Part shown: piece by piece, positions 20,006 to 31,290 of the stretch
Layout of the letters: every line of letters starts with the position of its first letter
Numbering within the stretch: position 1 is the first letter of the stretch
Origin: Brassica napus
Lineage: Eukaryota > Streptophyta > Magnoliopsida > Brassicales > Brassicaceae
DNA: 64,000 bases
Direction: 5' to 3'
Assembly: GCF_020379485.1 (NCBI RefSeq)
Contig: NW_026015179.1
Coordinates: 186,001 to 250,000 of the forward strand
Made by a program: the position numbers and the translations under genes
The notes under the pieces: generated by a model
What the model was told of the DNA's origin: nothing
Database searches by the model: none
What the model saw: only the letters and a program-made list of their open reading frames with translations

Positions 20006-23000
20006 ATGGAGAGTGGGATGAACATGAACATGAAGGTAGCTGTGTGTTTCAAGGGAACCAACTACTTGGTGTGGTCTCGGATGGTGAGAACCACGGTGGG
20101 AAGCAAGGGGTTGTGGAAGCATATCACCCCCGGAGAAGCTCCAAAACTCATCACTCAAGGAGAGGATGATGGTGAGGCTGCAAGCAAGGCGGAAGAGAAG
20201 TGGCATCAAGAGGACATGCTGGTGATGTCTGTGCTTCATGCGTCACTTGAGCCGGCCATTCTGGATGCATACAGCTACTGTGAGTCTGCTAAGGAGCTGT
20301 GGGATACTTTGAAGAAGGTGTATGGCAACACGTCAAACCTAAGCCGAGTGTTTGAAGTGAAGCAAGCCATCAACAACCTTGTACAAGAAGACATGGAGTT
20401 CACCAAGCATCTAGGGAGATTCAGGAGTCTCTGGTCCGAGATGGAGATGCTTAGGCCAAGCACAACGGATGCTGATGAGCTTAACAAGAGGAGAGAGCAA
20501 GACAAGGTCTTTGGGCTACTCCTCACGCTGAACCCGGCTTACAACGGTCTCATCCAGCACCTGCTTAGAGAAGACACTCTACCTGATCTTGAGGATGTGT
20601 GTGCGCGGATTCAGAAGGAGCAAGGCTCCATTGGGTTGTTTGCAAAGAAAGGAGACCTTTCCCTTGCAAGCCAAGCAACTCAAGAGGAAGGTAGTGAAGC
20701 CCCACAAGCAAACAAGGCTACGGCTGCGCATGGGAAGTTTGAGGAGAGGAGGTTCAATGGGAGTTGTGATCACTGCAAGAAGCATGGCCACAAGAAGAGC
20801 CAATGCTGGATACTCCATCCTCACCTCAAGCCGGCTAAGTTCATGAAGGATCGTGAGGCAAGGGCTAATGTCTCGGATGGTTCAAGTGGAGCTGGTACAA
20901 GCAAAGGAAAGGAGATAGATGGGCGTGAGGCAGGTGATGGAAAGTCTCTTGTAGCCTACACTGGAGCATCAAGCAACCGTGGGAACAATGATCAAGAGTA
21001 TCTAAGGAGATCCGACCTTGATGCTCTCATTAAGATGTTCAAGGAGAATGGTAACATCTTTGGGTATTCTTTTGGTGCTAGGGTGGTAGAGAACTATGAG
21101 AATCTAACTAGAACTGATAGGATGCATGAGAGCTTGATAGAAATGGTAAATCAATCTAGGATTGCAAACTTTGCTAGAAATGATCATGCATTCAAACCAT
21201 CTAGTATCCTTGCGCATATTGCTAGTTCTCATGACATTAAGCCATTAGTGATTGATTCAGGTGCATCTCATCATATGATAAGTGACACTAGCTTAATTAA
21301 AAACATTGTGCCAATGAATGGAAATGTACTGATTGCTAATGGAGATAAGATTCCTATTAGAGGAATAGGAAGTCTTAAACTATTTGATAAGGAAACTAAA
21401 GCCTTTTATATGCCTGAATTTACATCAAACTTGTTATCTGTTAAGAAATGTGCTACTGATTTGCAATGCAATGTTATATTCAGTCCTAATGATGTGAAGT
21501 TTCAGGATATTAAAAGCAGCAAGATGATTGGAAAGGGAGTGACTAAAGGAGAGCTATATTTACTTGAAGATCTCACTCCTGTTTCTAGATATAGCTGCTC
21601 GTTTACCTCTGTTTCTAGTTCTGGTTTAAGTAAAAATGCATTGTGGCATGCTAGATTAGGACACCCTCATAATAAGGCTTTAAAACTGATGTTGCCAGGT
21701 GTTTCCTTTGAGAATAATGATTGTGAAGCTTGCATTTTAGGCAAGCATTGTAGAACTGTCTTTACCAAGTCTACTACTGTTTATGAAAAGTGTTTTGATC
21801 TTATTCATTCTGATGTTTGGACTGCACCTTGCCTATCTAGAGAAAACCATAAGTATTATGTAACTTTCATTGATGAAAAATCCAAATACACCTGGTTAAC
21901 CTTAATTCCAACCAAAGATAGGGTACTTGATGCATTTAAAAATTTTCAATCCTATGTGACTAACCATTACAATGCCAAGATAAAGATTTTCAGGTCAGAT
22001 AATGGAGGAGAGTACACGGGACAAGCATTCAAGCTACACCTAGCTCAGCATGGAATTCTTCATCAGACAAGCTGTCCCTATACACCACAACAGAATGGTG
22101 TGGCTGAGAGGAAGAACAGGCATTTGATGGAAGTAGCCAGGTCCATGATGTTTCAATCCAATGTGCCTAAGAAGTTTTGGAGTGATGCTGTTGCTACGGC
22201 GTGTTATCTCATCAACAGGACACCAACTCTGATTCTTCAAGGACAATCACCATTTGAGGTACTGAATCAGTACAAGCCTTCTCTCGAGCATATGAAGGTC
22301 TTTGGGTGTTTGTGTTTTGTGATGGTGCCTGGAGAGATAAGAAACAAGCTAGAAGCTAAGAGTTCAAAGGCAATGTTCATTGGATACTCATCAAGTCAGA
22401 AAGGATACAAGTGCTATGATCCTAACACAAGGAGAGTGTTAGTATCTAGAGAAGTGAAGTTTGTTGAAGAGAAAGGATATTATGAGGAACAGATTCAAGA
22501 AGACTTGAAGGATCTTACCTCTGATAGAGCTGAAACCTTGAGGATTATCCTAGAAGGCCTTGGAATCAACATGAATCAAGGACATCAAGGGGGGCGAAGC
22601 ACTACCCCAGTCCCGGATCATCAGACTTCCAACCTTGAGCATGAGGGGGGGAATGAAACAAGAACTCCAAACCGTGAAGAAACAAGTAGAGAAGAGAGTT
22701 CTGGCTCTCATGATCAAGCTGTGGAATCAAATGATCAAGAAGAAGGAGCTGAAGAGAGTCAGCTAAGGGAAGAAGGAGCTGAAGCAAGTCAGCTAGGAGA
22801 AGAAAGATCTGAAACAAGTGTGCTGCCACAAGAAGAACAAGAGATGGCGCAAGAAGGGCCAGTATTGAGAAGAAGTACAAGGCTGAGAAAGGATCCTTCC
22901 AGTTGGGTAAACACAAGAGTGTACTACAATGCCCAAGCTGTGAAGCATCCTACTCAGGCCGTGTGTTCTTTTGCTCAATATCCAGAAGCACATTGCGCAT

Positions 23001-24580
23001 TCATGGTAAACTTGGATGAGAATCACATTCCAAGAAGCTATGAAGAGGCAATGGAGGATAAGGAATGGAAGGAATCAGTAGGAGCTGAGGCAGGAGCTAT
23101 GATAAAGAATGATACATGGTATGAGAGTGAACTACCAAAAGGGAAGAAAGCTGTGTCTAGTAGATGGATCTTTACAATCAAGTACAAGGCTGATGGGTCG
23201 ATTGAGAGGAAGAAGACTAGACTAGTAGCAAGAGGGTTCACTCAGACATATGGAGAGGATTACATTGAAACATTTGCACCAGTGGCCAAGCTACACACCA
23301 TTAGGATTGTTTTAAGCTTGGCTGTGAACCTTGGATGGGGATTGTGGCAAATGGATGTAAAGAACGCATTTCTACAAGGAGAACTTGAGGATGAAGTCTA
23401 TATGTATCCTCCATCAGGCCTGGAACATCTAGTAAAGAGAGGGAATGTACTGAGGCTGAAGAAAGCTATTTATGGGTTGAAGCAATCACCAAGAGCTTGG
23501 TATAACAAGTTGAGCACAACCTTAAACGGCCGAGGCTTCAAGAAGTCAGAGTTGGATCACACTCTGTTTACACTCACGACACCCTCAGGTATGGTTGCTC
23601 TCCTTGTGTATGTGGATGATATCATTATCACAGGAAGTGATAAGGAAGGTATCAAAGCAACCAAGGAGTTTCTAAAGACTATGTTTGAAATCAAAGACTT
23701 GGGAGAAATGAAATACTTCCTTGGAATTGAGATTTGTAGATCCAAGGAAGGTTTGTTCATGTCCCAAAGAAAGTATACACTTGATCTTTTGAAAGATGCA
23801 GGTGCTTATGGAGGCAAGACAGCAAGGATGCCAATGGAGGATGGCTACAAAGTACCAAGAGAGGGGGAGATTGAAGACAGCAAGCCATTTCATGATCCTA
23901 AACTCTATAGAAAACTTGTTGGCAAATTGATTTATCTTACCATCACAAGACCTGATATATGCTTTGCTGTGAATCAGGTGAGTCAACACATGCAGCTTCC
24001 CAAGGAACATCATTGGCGTATGGTGGAGAGGCTGCTGATGTATCTAAATGGCTCGCCGGATCAAGGGGTTTGGATGGGATGCAATGGAAGCTCAGAAGTG
24101 GTGGGCTATTGTGATGCTGATTGGGCAGGAGATAGAGCTGATAGGAGATCAACTACCGGCTATTGCACTTTCATTGGAGGCAACTTGGTGACTTGGAAAA
24201 GCAAGAAGCAGAAGGTGGTGTCATGTTCAAGTGCTGAAGCTGAGTATAGAGCCATGCTGAAGCTGACAAACGAGTTGGTGTGGATCAAAGGCATCTTGAA
24301 GCACTTGGAGATTGATCAAGCCACTCCAATGACAATGCATTGTGACAACCAAGCTGCCATTCACATTGCATCCAACTCGGTGTTCCATGAGAGAACCAAG
24401 CACATTGAGGTTGATTGCCACAAGGTGAGACAGATGATTGTGCTTGGAGTGATCTTACCTTGCTATACGAGAAGTGAAGATCAGTTGGCTGATGTGTTCA
24501 CCAAGGCGGCAAGACAAAAGACTATGGAGTCCATTCACATTAGATTGGGACTCATAGATCTTGGGAAGAGAAGGAGCTGA
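20006..24580 (+). CDS. C Gag-Pol polyprotein (Ty1/copia), intact
   Basis: One 1524-residue frame covers gag with a zinc knuckle CDHCKKHGHKKSQC at 254-267, protease DSGA at 417-420, integrase (HHCC finger, HSDVW, RSDNGGEY, NGVAERKNRH), an acidic Glu/Gln-rich linker, reverse transcriptase with YVDD, and RNase H ending LGKRRS. The ATG lies about 230 bp past the primer site and begins MESGMNMNMK, parallel to the B start. RT-RNase H is almost the same as in A and B, whereas gag and the protease spacer differ clearly from B. All catalytic motifs are present, so the element is a candidate for autonomous activity. Confidence 0.96.
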   Translation: MESGMNMNMKVAVCFKGTNYLVWSRMVRTTVGSKGLWKHITPGEAPKLITQGEDDGEAASKAEEKWHQEDMLVMSVLHASLEPAILDAYSYCESAKELWDTLKKVYGNTSNLSRVFEVKQAINNLVQEDMEFTKHLGRFRSLWSEMEMLRPSTTDADELNKRREQDKVFGLLLTLNPAYNGLIQHLLREDTLPDLEDVCARIQKEQGSIGLFAKKGDLSLASQATQEEGSEAPQANKATAAHGKFEERRFNGSCDHCKKHGHKKSQCWILHPHLKPAKFMKDREARANVSDGSSGAGTSKGKEIDGREAGDGKSLVAYTGASSNRGNNDQEYLRRSDLDALIKMFKENGNIFGYSFGARVVENYENLTRTDRMHESLIEMVNQSRIANFARNDHAFKPSSILAHIASSHDIKPLVIDSGASHHMISDTSLIKNIVPMNGNVLIANGDKIPIRGIGSLKLFDKETKAFYMPEFTSNLLSVKKCATDLQCNVIFSPNDVKFQDIKSSKMIGKGVTKGELYLLEDLTPVSRYSCSFTSVSSSGLSKNALWHARLGHPHNKALKLMLPGVSFENNDCEACILGKHCRTVFTKSTTVYEKCFDLIHSDVWTAPCLSRENHKYYVTFIDEKSKYTWLTLIPTKDRVLDAFKNFQSYVTNHYNAKIKIFRSDNGGEYTGQAFKLHLAQHGILHQTSCPYTPQQNGVAERKNRHLMEVARSMMFQSNVPKKFWSDAVATACYLINRTPTLILQGQSPFEVLNQYKPSLEHMKVFGCLCFVMVPGEIRNKLEAKSSKAMFIGYSSSQKGYKCYDPNTRRVLVSREVKFVEEKGYYEEQIQEDLKDLTSDRAETLRIILEGLGINMNQGHQGGRSTTPVPDHQTSNLEHEGGNETRTPNREETSREESSGSHDQAVESNDQEEGAEESQLREEGAEASQLGEERSETSVLPQEEQEMAQEGPVLRRSTRLRKDPSSWVNTRVYYNAQAVKHPTQAVCSFAQYPEAHCAFMVNLDENHIPRSYEEAMEDKEWKESVGAEAGAMIKNDTWYESELPKGKKAVSSRWIFTIKYKADGSIERKKTRLVARGFTQTYGEDYIETFAPVAKLHTIRIVLSLAVNLGWGLWQMDVKNAFLQGELEDEVYMYPPSGLEHLVKRGNVLRLKKAIYGLKQSPRAWYNKLSTTLNGRGFKKSELDHTLFTLTTPSGMVALLVYVDDIIITGSDKEGIKATKEFLKTMFEIKDLGEMKYFLGIEICRSKEGLFMSQRKYTLDLLKDAGAYGGKTARMPMEDGYKVPREGEIEDSKPFHDPKLYRKLVGKLIYLTITRPDICFAVNQVSQHMQLPKEHHWRMVERLLMYLNGSPDQGVWMGCNGSSEVVGYCDADWAGDRADRRSTTGYCTFIGGNLVTWKSKKQKVVSCSSAEAEYRAMLKLTNELVWIKGILKHLEIDQATPMTMHCDNQAAIHIASNSVFHERTKHIEVDCHKVRQMIVLGVILPCYTRSEDQLADVFTKAARQKTMESIHIRLGLIDLGKRRS

Positions 24581-24705
24581 TCCCCTTAGCTGTGAGATCT
24601 TTACTCTTTTTCCCTCATTAAGGTTTTATCCCAATGGGTTTTCCTTAGTGAGGTTTTTAATGAGGAAGATCTCATGGCTGTCCAAGCTTAGGCTTTCACA
24701 AAGCT

Positions 24706-24720
24706 AAGCTTGAGGGGGAG
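24706..24720 (+). other. C polypurine tract
   Basis: AAGCTTGAGGGGGAG abuts the 3' LTR. Confidence 0.9.
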
Positions 24721-25312
24721 TGTTGAGAAGAGTGCACTATAATATGAAGAAGAAGTCCAAGAGGGTGTAGAAGTGTTGAGGAGTTAATAAGCAAGTAAGA
24801 GAAGGAGCATGTACGGACAGACAGTACGGATAGGGAGAGCAGTACAGACGCAGGCCGTACCAACGACCATCCGCAAGAAGTAACTCGGCCAAGGTGAAAT
24901 GTAAACAGGCTGGAGTTACTTTACCTTACTTACCGTGAACCTGAAGTTGAGCTGAACATTAGAAGGATAAGGGAGGCGCGTCTGACAGCCTGTCATAGGC
25001 TGGAAAGGTAAAGGCATATTCAAAGATGCCTTACACATGTGGAGACTCTCATTGGAAGGATTCAAAAGAGCTCTTAGCTGGTTATTGACCTCACATGCTT
25101 TCTACTTTATGTAATCGAAACCCTAGTGTCTTAAGCTTCCTATATAAGTGTAAACTCTCTCATTATTAATGTTAAGCAAGTTATGAGTCTCTCTTAGTCT
25201 CTCTCTAGTTCGTTCTTAGACTCTTAATCTCATTTTATACTTTAATCTTCTCTAAATCTCTTCTAATCTTTCCTAAATACTCAGATCACTCTAAACATCA
25301 CTAAAAGTGATA
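24721..25312 (+). repeat. C 3' LTR
   Basis: A 592-bp LTR matches 19167-19757 except for about three substitutions and one inserted T. Its end agtgata is followed by the target duplicate gctca. Confidence 0.95.
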
Positions 25313-25317
25313 GCTCA

Positions 25318-25759
25318 GTCAGGTGGAAATGAGCAGGGAGAACCTACTGGTTTAAGAGAGGAAGCACAAGAGAATGTTCAGGCTGAAGAACAGGTTGAGA
25401 CCTTGCGAAGGAGCACAAGGATAAGGAGGGATCCTTCCAACTGGGTAAACACGAGAGTGTACTACAATGCCCAGGCTGTGGAGCATCCCTCTCAAGCCGT
25501 GTGTTCCTTTGCTGAGTTTCCAGAAGAGCACATGGTGTTTATGTGTAACTTGGATGAGAATGAGATACCAAGATCTTATGAAGAAGCTATGAAGCACAAG
25601 GTTTGGCTAGATTCAGTAGGAGATGAAAGGGATGCAATGATCAGGAATGATACTTGGTATGAGAGTGAGTTACCTAAAGGGAAGAAGGCAGTGTCAAGCA
25701 GATGGATCTTCACCATCAAGTATCTTGCAAATGGGGAGATAGATAGGCGCAAGACTAGG
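25318..25759 (+). pseudogene. Element D linker and start of RT (fragment)
   Basis: This continues the D frame after C. It encodes a Glu-rich linker, LRRSTRIRRDPSNWVNTRVYYNAQ-type RT N-terminus and [14 protein letters not shown]. It stops at aagactagg, where E inserted with duplication of ctagg (25755-25759, 50377-50381). The frame resumes at 50382 and gives the expected RLVARGFTQ motif. Confidence 0.9.
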
Positions 25760-26380
25760 TATGAACTTTAGAGAATCTGAGTTTGATATAAGAAAAGAAA
25801 GGGGTTAGAGAAGTTTAGAGGTGATTTAGAACGAGTTTAGCTAAGAGTTTAGTGTGGAATCATGATCGAGAGTCTTTGAGTCTAAGAGAGTGTTTTTGTG
25901 TCAAGAACTGTATGATTATCATTAATGAAGAGATTACAAATATATAGGAGAGGATACAAGGGTTTTCCTCAAAGGTAAAGTAAGCAAAGCATGTGGAGTC
26001 AAGGATAAGATAGGCGCCTAATTCAAACTAAGCCAATGGGAGACTCCACATGTGTGGGATGAATGGATAAGGTTGCTTTCCCTTTCCAGCTGCATATAGC
26101 CTGTCAAGCCGCGGCCTTATCCTTCCCTCAACGGTCTGATCAAGTGCTGGTAACTCTTCATAGTTACCATCACCCTTTTCACAAGTAACCATCCTGAATA
26201 GTGAAGAGTGTTACCCAAGACTTGTACGGTCACTCCTCATGTACGGAGTGTACGGATTGTACGGACTCAGCCTCCTCAATCCCTTTCTTCCTAATGCTTC
26301 ACTACTTCATGCCCATTCCTCCCATTCATTACTCATCACTCCATTTCATGATCTCATCTCAAAATGATCTCATCTCAACA
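25760..26380 (-). repeat. E 3' LTR
   Basis: A 621-bp LTR reads TGTTGAG...GTTCATA on the minus strand. It has GTAC cores at 26224, 26241, 26250 and 26259 and a TATA-like stretch near 25941. The U3 end begins with two near-tandem copies of TTGAGATGAGATCAT. It differs from 49756-50376 at two positions. Confidence 0.94.
26224..26262 (-). promoter_or_regulatory. GTAC-core array in E LTR
   Basis: Four GTAC cores lie 17, 9 and 9 bp apart, each followed by GG on the + strand, that is CCGTAC on the element's strand. The same array is at 50220-50258 in the other LTR. The role is inferred from similarity to SBP-box sites. Confidence 0.5.
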
Positions 26381-26395
26381 CTCCCCCTCAAGCTT
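26381..26395 (-). other. E polypurine tract
   Basis: The minus strand reads AAGCTTGAGGGGGAG next to the 3' LTR. The conserved 3' block follows at 26436-26498, and the CRM element inserted at 26509 just beyond it. Confidence 0.88.
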
Positions 26396-26508
26396 AGCTT
26401 TGTGAAAGTCTAAGCTTGGATAGCCATGAGATCTTCCTCATTAAAAACCTTACCAAAGAAAACCCATTGGGACAAAACTTTGATAAGGGAAAAAGAGTAA
26501 AGACCTCA

Positions 26509-27351
26509 TGATATGATCATGGACCAGCTAGTTGATAAAGATGAAGAAGGAGAGACTGAAGATACACTAGCTGAAGAGGAAGCTGTCCTAGCCATTCCCA
26601 CAGGTCCTATCACTCGTGCAATGACAAGGAGACTCAAAGAAGCCGTTGGAAACATACTGAAGATCTCTAAGAAGGAAGAAGACTTTCTTGGTAGAAGCTT
26701 GAGCTACCAAGACACACTCATCACCATTCATGTGATCTTACCATCAAGCTGATCATCATCTAGGCAAGTGGCTTGGTATACTCTTTTTCCCTTGATTAGT
26801 TTTGTCCCACTGGGTTTTCTAATCAAGGTTTTTAATGAGGTATCAAGTTCACTTACACATTCCTAGTTGATGTATCTTGGATGCAACTCGGCCTAAGGCA
26901 TCTTGGACCGACTTCATCATCTATCTTATATTATGTTTTAGTCTAAGTGTTGTGTTATTACTTTGAAACCGTGTGGAGCCCTTTTCCTTTAAGTTTTCTT
27001 ATGTTTTCGAGACCTTGTGCATGTACAAGGATCTCTCTATTTAAGTGTATCACAAACCCTCATTCTAATCTAAGTTATCTTTTGTTTAAACCTTGTGTTC
27101 TCTTCTCCTTTGCTTTCACGAGTTAAAAGAGTGTCTGGTGTGTAGTATCCAGTCTGTTGGTGTGTAATATCCAACGCCCAAGGGTTTTAGAAAGGTGTGT
27201 CATATCCGATCTAAGCCTAGGAGTATCAAGGAGCCTTTCCGCAGCCTCTTGTGTCACCATTCGATCCACAGCCTTGATAAACTTGAGTCTTTGATTCGTT
27301 TATGCAAGGATCTATCCAAACCATCCAGAGAAGGGTCCTAGGATCTCATTA
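26509..27351 (+). repeat. CRM 5' LTR
   Basis: An 843-bp LTR starts TGATATG and ends CTCATTA. It contains the duplicate of the polyprotein C-terminus (open frame to 26752), the copia-like conserved block (26780-26840) and a TATTTAAG box near 27039-27046. It has one more C than the 3' LTR in a CCC/CC run near 26990. Confidence 0.93.
26780..26840 (+). other. Copia-type conserved block inside CRM LTR
   Basis: ACTCTTTTTCCCTTGATTAG, a central CCCACTGGG and GGTTTTTAATGAGG reproduce the block found before the polypurine tract of the copia elements. Here it lies within the LTR (also at 38727-38787), about 30 bp after the stop codon of the polyprotein. Confidence 0.7.
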
Positions 27352-27353
27352 AG

Positions 27354-27369
27354 TGGTATCAGAGCACTC
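27354..27369 (+). other. CRM primer-binding site
   Basis: TGGTATCAGAGCACTC begins two bases after the LTR and is complementary to initiator tRNA-Met. The leader from 27370 to 27906 shows no convincing gene. Confidence 0.88.
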
Positions 27370-27906
27370 TGAAGGGGAGTTTCGATTTCTCTTTTGCGAT
27401 TTCATAAGATCTGTGTTCATCGTTTTATATCATTGATCATTTGGGTTTTGCGTGTTGTTTCTCACTCGATCTGATTATTATCATTGATAGGATTGATAGA
27501 TCTATTGTTTCGTGGTTCAAAATTGATAGATCTGAAGATTCTGATCAAGTTTTGAACAAAACCTTTCACATTCTTGTCGATTACGTTACTAGTTTGCTTG
27601 ATCCGAAAGTTCCTTGTGTTCGTGTGATTCGATCTGTTACTAGAACCATAGATCAGGATTTGTTTAATCTCAAATCATCACCTGTTGAATCTCGAATCCT
27701 TTTCTGATAAATCGGGGTTGATTGTTCAATATAATCGATTTGAATTCCTTACTTGTTGATCACGGTATTGATTTGCCGCGTTGCTTGAGAATTGTTGGTT
27801 GATCTTGATTGTTTCCGATTGTTTCTTTATTTGATTCTCGAATCATAAATCAAATTGCCCTTGGAACTACTTACTTGTTTCAGTCTTTCGTGTGTAACAG
27901 GAAACA

Positions 27907-30542
27907 ATGGGAACTGAGGAAGATGATGCAACGTATATGAGAAGAAACAAACTCTTACAAGAAGCTATCACTAAACAAGTAATGGAAGACTTGGTGAAGT
28001 TGCTGGATGAGAGATACGATCAGAGAGCCCCTGGTAGACAAGACCAAACGTCTGATCATCAGCAAGCACCAAGGAGAAATGGGCGTGAACGACAAGAGCA
28101 TGCTGGTTCACAAGAAACTGATAACTTTTATGAAAGAGATAGGGCACGACACAGCTCGGCTTCTAGGCGTAGCTCTCCCTCTAGACACAGCAGTAGAAGA
28201 TCTAGACGTGACCATGAAGGACGTAGGTATCAAAGAGATGAGCTTGCTGGAGTTAAGATCAAGATACCTCCTTTCCATGGCAAAGCCGATCCTGATGCTT
28301 ACCTAGAATGGGAGAAGAAGATTGATCTAGTCTTCAATTGCCGGCGTTATTCAGAAGCTAAGAAGATTCAAATTGCTGTTACTGAGTTCTATGATTATGC
28401 TTTGAGTTGGTGGGATCAACTAGTCACCAATAGAAGGCGCAATGGGGAATTTCCTGTTGAGACTTGGGCAGAGATGAAGGCTCTTATGCACAAGAGATTT
28501 GTACCTAGCCATTACCACCGGGATCTCCATCAGAGGCTAAGAAAACTCACGCAAGGCTCACGGACAGTCGAAGAATACTATCAGGAGATGGAGTTGTTGA
28601 TGTTAAGAGCTTGCATATCTGAGGATAGAGAAGCTACTATGGCACGGTTTCTTGGAGGACTCAACCGTGAGATACAAGACAGTGTGGAGATGCAGCACTA
28701 CTTGGAAATGGAGGAGATGCTACACAAAGCCATCCTAGTAGAACAACAAGTAAAGAGAAAGGGTCACTCTCGGGGCAACTATGGAACTAAGTATCAAGGT
28801 GCTAAGGAAGATAAACCAAGCCACCAGAAAGAGAGCAAGCCATATCAAAAGGACGAGGACAAACCTATTAGTTCTTTCAGCAAGGATAAAGGGAAAGCTG
28901 AAGCTTCTACTACGAGATCAAGAGATGTTAAGTGTTTTAAGTGCCAAGGAAGAGGACACTACGCTAATGAGTGCACCAACAAACGCGTGATGATCCTTCA
29001 TGACAATGGAGAATATGAATCTGCTGATGAGGAGACAGAGGCTGAAGAAGATCACAGTTCAGAAGAGGAGTATGTTGCCAACCCGGTCGCTGGAAGGTTG
29101 CTAGTTGCTAGAAGAACCTTGAGTCTTCAAAGCAAGACCGAAGAGATGGAGCAAAGAGAGAATCTCTTCTATACTAGATGTCTAGTGCAAGGAAAGGTCT
29201 GTAGTCTTATTGTGGATGGAGGCAGTTGTGTCAACGTCGCGAGTGAGACTATGGTTAAAAAGTTGGGTTTGAGGATCCAGAAGCATCCTAAACCATATAG
29301 GCTCCAATGGCTCAATGAAGAGGGCGAGATGAGAGTATCTACTCAGGTTATGGTTCCCTTAGCCATTGGTAAATATGAAGATGAGATTCTTTGTGATGTG
29401 TTGCCTATGGAAGCTGGACACATTCTCCTTGGAAGGCCGTGGCAATCAGATAGACGTGTGATACATGACGGGTATGCCAACAAGCACACCTTTGAGTTTA
29501 AAGGGAGAAAGACAGTTCTTGTGCCTATGACTCCTAAGGAAGTTCAGGTTGATCAGCTCCAGCTACAAAAGAAGAAAGAGATAGATCTTCCCGCTGAATC
29601 AACAAAGCAACTAAACTTCTATGCCAAGTCTGGTGATGTTAAAAGATCTCTCTGCTCTAACCTTCCTATTCTTTTGTTTATCTATAAGGAATCCCTCTTG
29701 ACTACTACTAACATTGCACCGGAGTATCCGAGTGAACTTGTCAATCTTTTACAGGAATATCAAGATGTTTTTCCAGAAGATAGTCCCAATGGACTACCAC
29801 CAGTACGAGGGATTGAGCACCAAATTGATTTTGTGCCCGGTTCTACACTTCCCAATAGGCCAGCATACAGAACCAATCCGGTGGAGACCAAAGAACTACA
29901 AAGGCAAGTGGAGGAACTGATGGAGAAAGGGCATATCCGAGAGAGCATGAGCCCTTGTGCTGTTCCAGTGCTACTTGTGCCCAAGAAAGATGGGAGCTGG
30001 CGCATGTGTGTTGATTGCAGAGCCATCAACAATATCACTGTAAAGTATCGCCATCCTATTCCTAGATTAGATGATATGCTTGATGAATTGCATGGTTCTT
30101 GCATATTTTCTAAGATTGATTTGAAAAGTGGATACCATCAGATTAGGATGAAAGAAGGAGATGAATGGAAAACTGCATTCAAAACTAAACATGGTCTATA
30201 TGAGTGGTTAGTCATGCCATTTGGATTAACCAATGCACCTAGTACATTCATGAGATTAATGAATCATGTTCTTAGATCATTCATTGGCATATTTGTTGTG
30301 GTATACTTTGATGACATCCTTGTATACAGTAAGAGCTTTAATGATCATATAGAACATCTTAGAACTGTTCTTGATGTGCTTAGAAAGGAATCTCTTTTTG
30401 CTAACCTTAAGAAGTGTACTTTTGGAACGGATCACTTGGTCTTTTTAGGCTTTATTGTGGGTACAGATGGGGTTAAAGTTGATCCGGAGAAAGTAAGAGC
30501 TATACGAGAATGGCCAATTCCTAAGACAGTGAGTGAAGTGAG
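27907..30542 (+). pseudogene. CRM Gag-protease-RT (interrupted by B3)
   Basis: The ATG at 27907 starts a gag-pol frame. Gag has an Arg/Ser-rich stretch at about 78-108, the retrotransposon gag region at about 115-285 and a CCHC knuckle CFKCQGRGHYANEC at 343-356. The protease active site is DGGS (about 437-440) rather than DSG, a form I recall from this group. Reverse transcriptase spans about 640-860 with YFDD at 800-803. B3 inserted after SEV at 30542; the tail SMRLRDP of the open frame comes partly from the B3 LTR. The frame resumes exactly at 36632. The gene is broken only by the insertion. Confidence 0.92.
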
Positions 30543-31150
30543 TATGAGATTAAGAGATCCTTAGAGTAAACAGAATAAAGAGAGTGTTTAGGAAGTGATT
30601 AAGAGAAGTTTGTGAAAGATTAGGAGACTAGATAGAGCCGTTTAGTGTCTAAGAGAAAAGCATAGTGTCTAAGAGATTAGAGAGACTCAAACTGCATAAT
30701 ATTCATTAGGGTTGATGAGTTACAATATATAGAGAGAGCATACAAGGGTTTTCGAAATCAAGAGAAGACTAAAGCATGTGAGGTCAATCAGGAGAGGATA
30801 AGCTCATTTGGACTAGCCAATTAGCTTCTCCACATGCGCGGAGTATCTGGCATCTTGGACCGAGATGCTCTTGCCTTTCCAGCTGTTCCAGCCTGTCAAG
30901 GCGCGCTCTACCTTATCCCTAAACGGTCTGATGCCTCAAGGTAAGTTCCTTCCCTTTACCTTAGTTACCGTGTTACTTGGCTGATGCAAGGTAAGTCTTG
31001 GTCGATGCTGGATGGTACGGACTGTACGGCTTGTACGGCCTTGTACGGACGTCCGTACCATGCTCTCCCTAAACTCTCTCAAGCTTCCTCATCTCCTTTC
31101 CTCTTCAACTCCTTAGCTCTTCATACATATATATTCAGCTCAACTCAACA
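30543..31150 (-). repeat. B3 3' LTR
   Basis: A 608-bp LTR that looks identical to 36019-36626, with the GTAC array at 31014-31059. The polypurine tract follows at 31151-31165 on the minus strand. Confidence 0.95.
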
Positions 31151-31290
31151 CTCCCCCTCAAGCTTAGCTTTGTATAAGTCTAAGCTTGGACAGCCACAAG
31201 ATCTTCCTCATTAAAAACCTCACCAAAGAAAACCCAATGGGATAAAACTTTGATGAGGGAAAAAGAGTAAAGACCTTGCAGCTAAGGGGA

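Larger units (their letters stand above)
19167..25312 (+). mobile_element. Copia element C, full length, inserted in D
   Basis: A complete 6146-bp Ty1/copia element is flanked by gctca (19162-19166 and 25313-25317). The LTRs are 591 and 592 bp and differ at about four positions, including one indel. Primer site, intact polyprotein, conserved 3' block (24603-24665) and polypurine tract are present. Its coding region is close to A, with which it shares the end of the LTR. Confidence 0.96.

Noticed and set aside
27441..27707. 88-codon ORF in the CRM leader
   Set aside because: It lies between primer site and gag start, has no recognisable domain, and the region is expected to be a noncoding leader.
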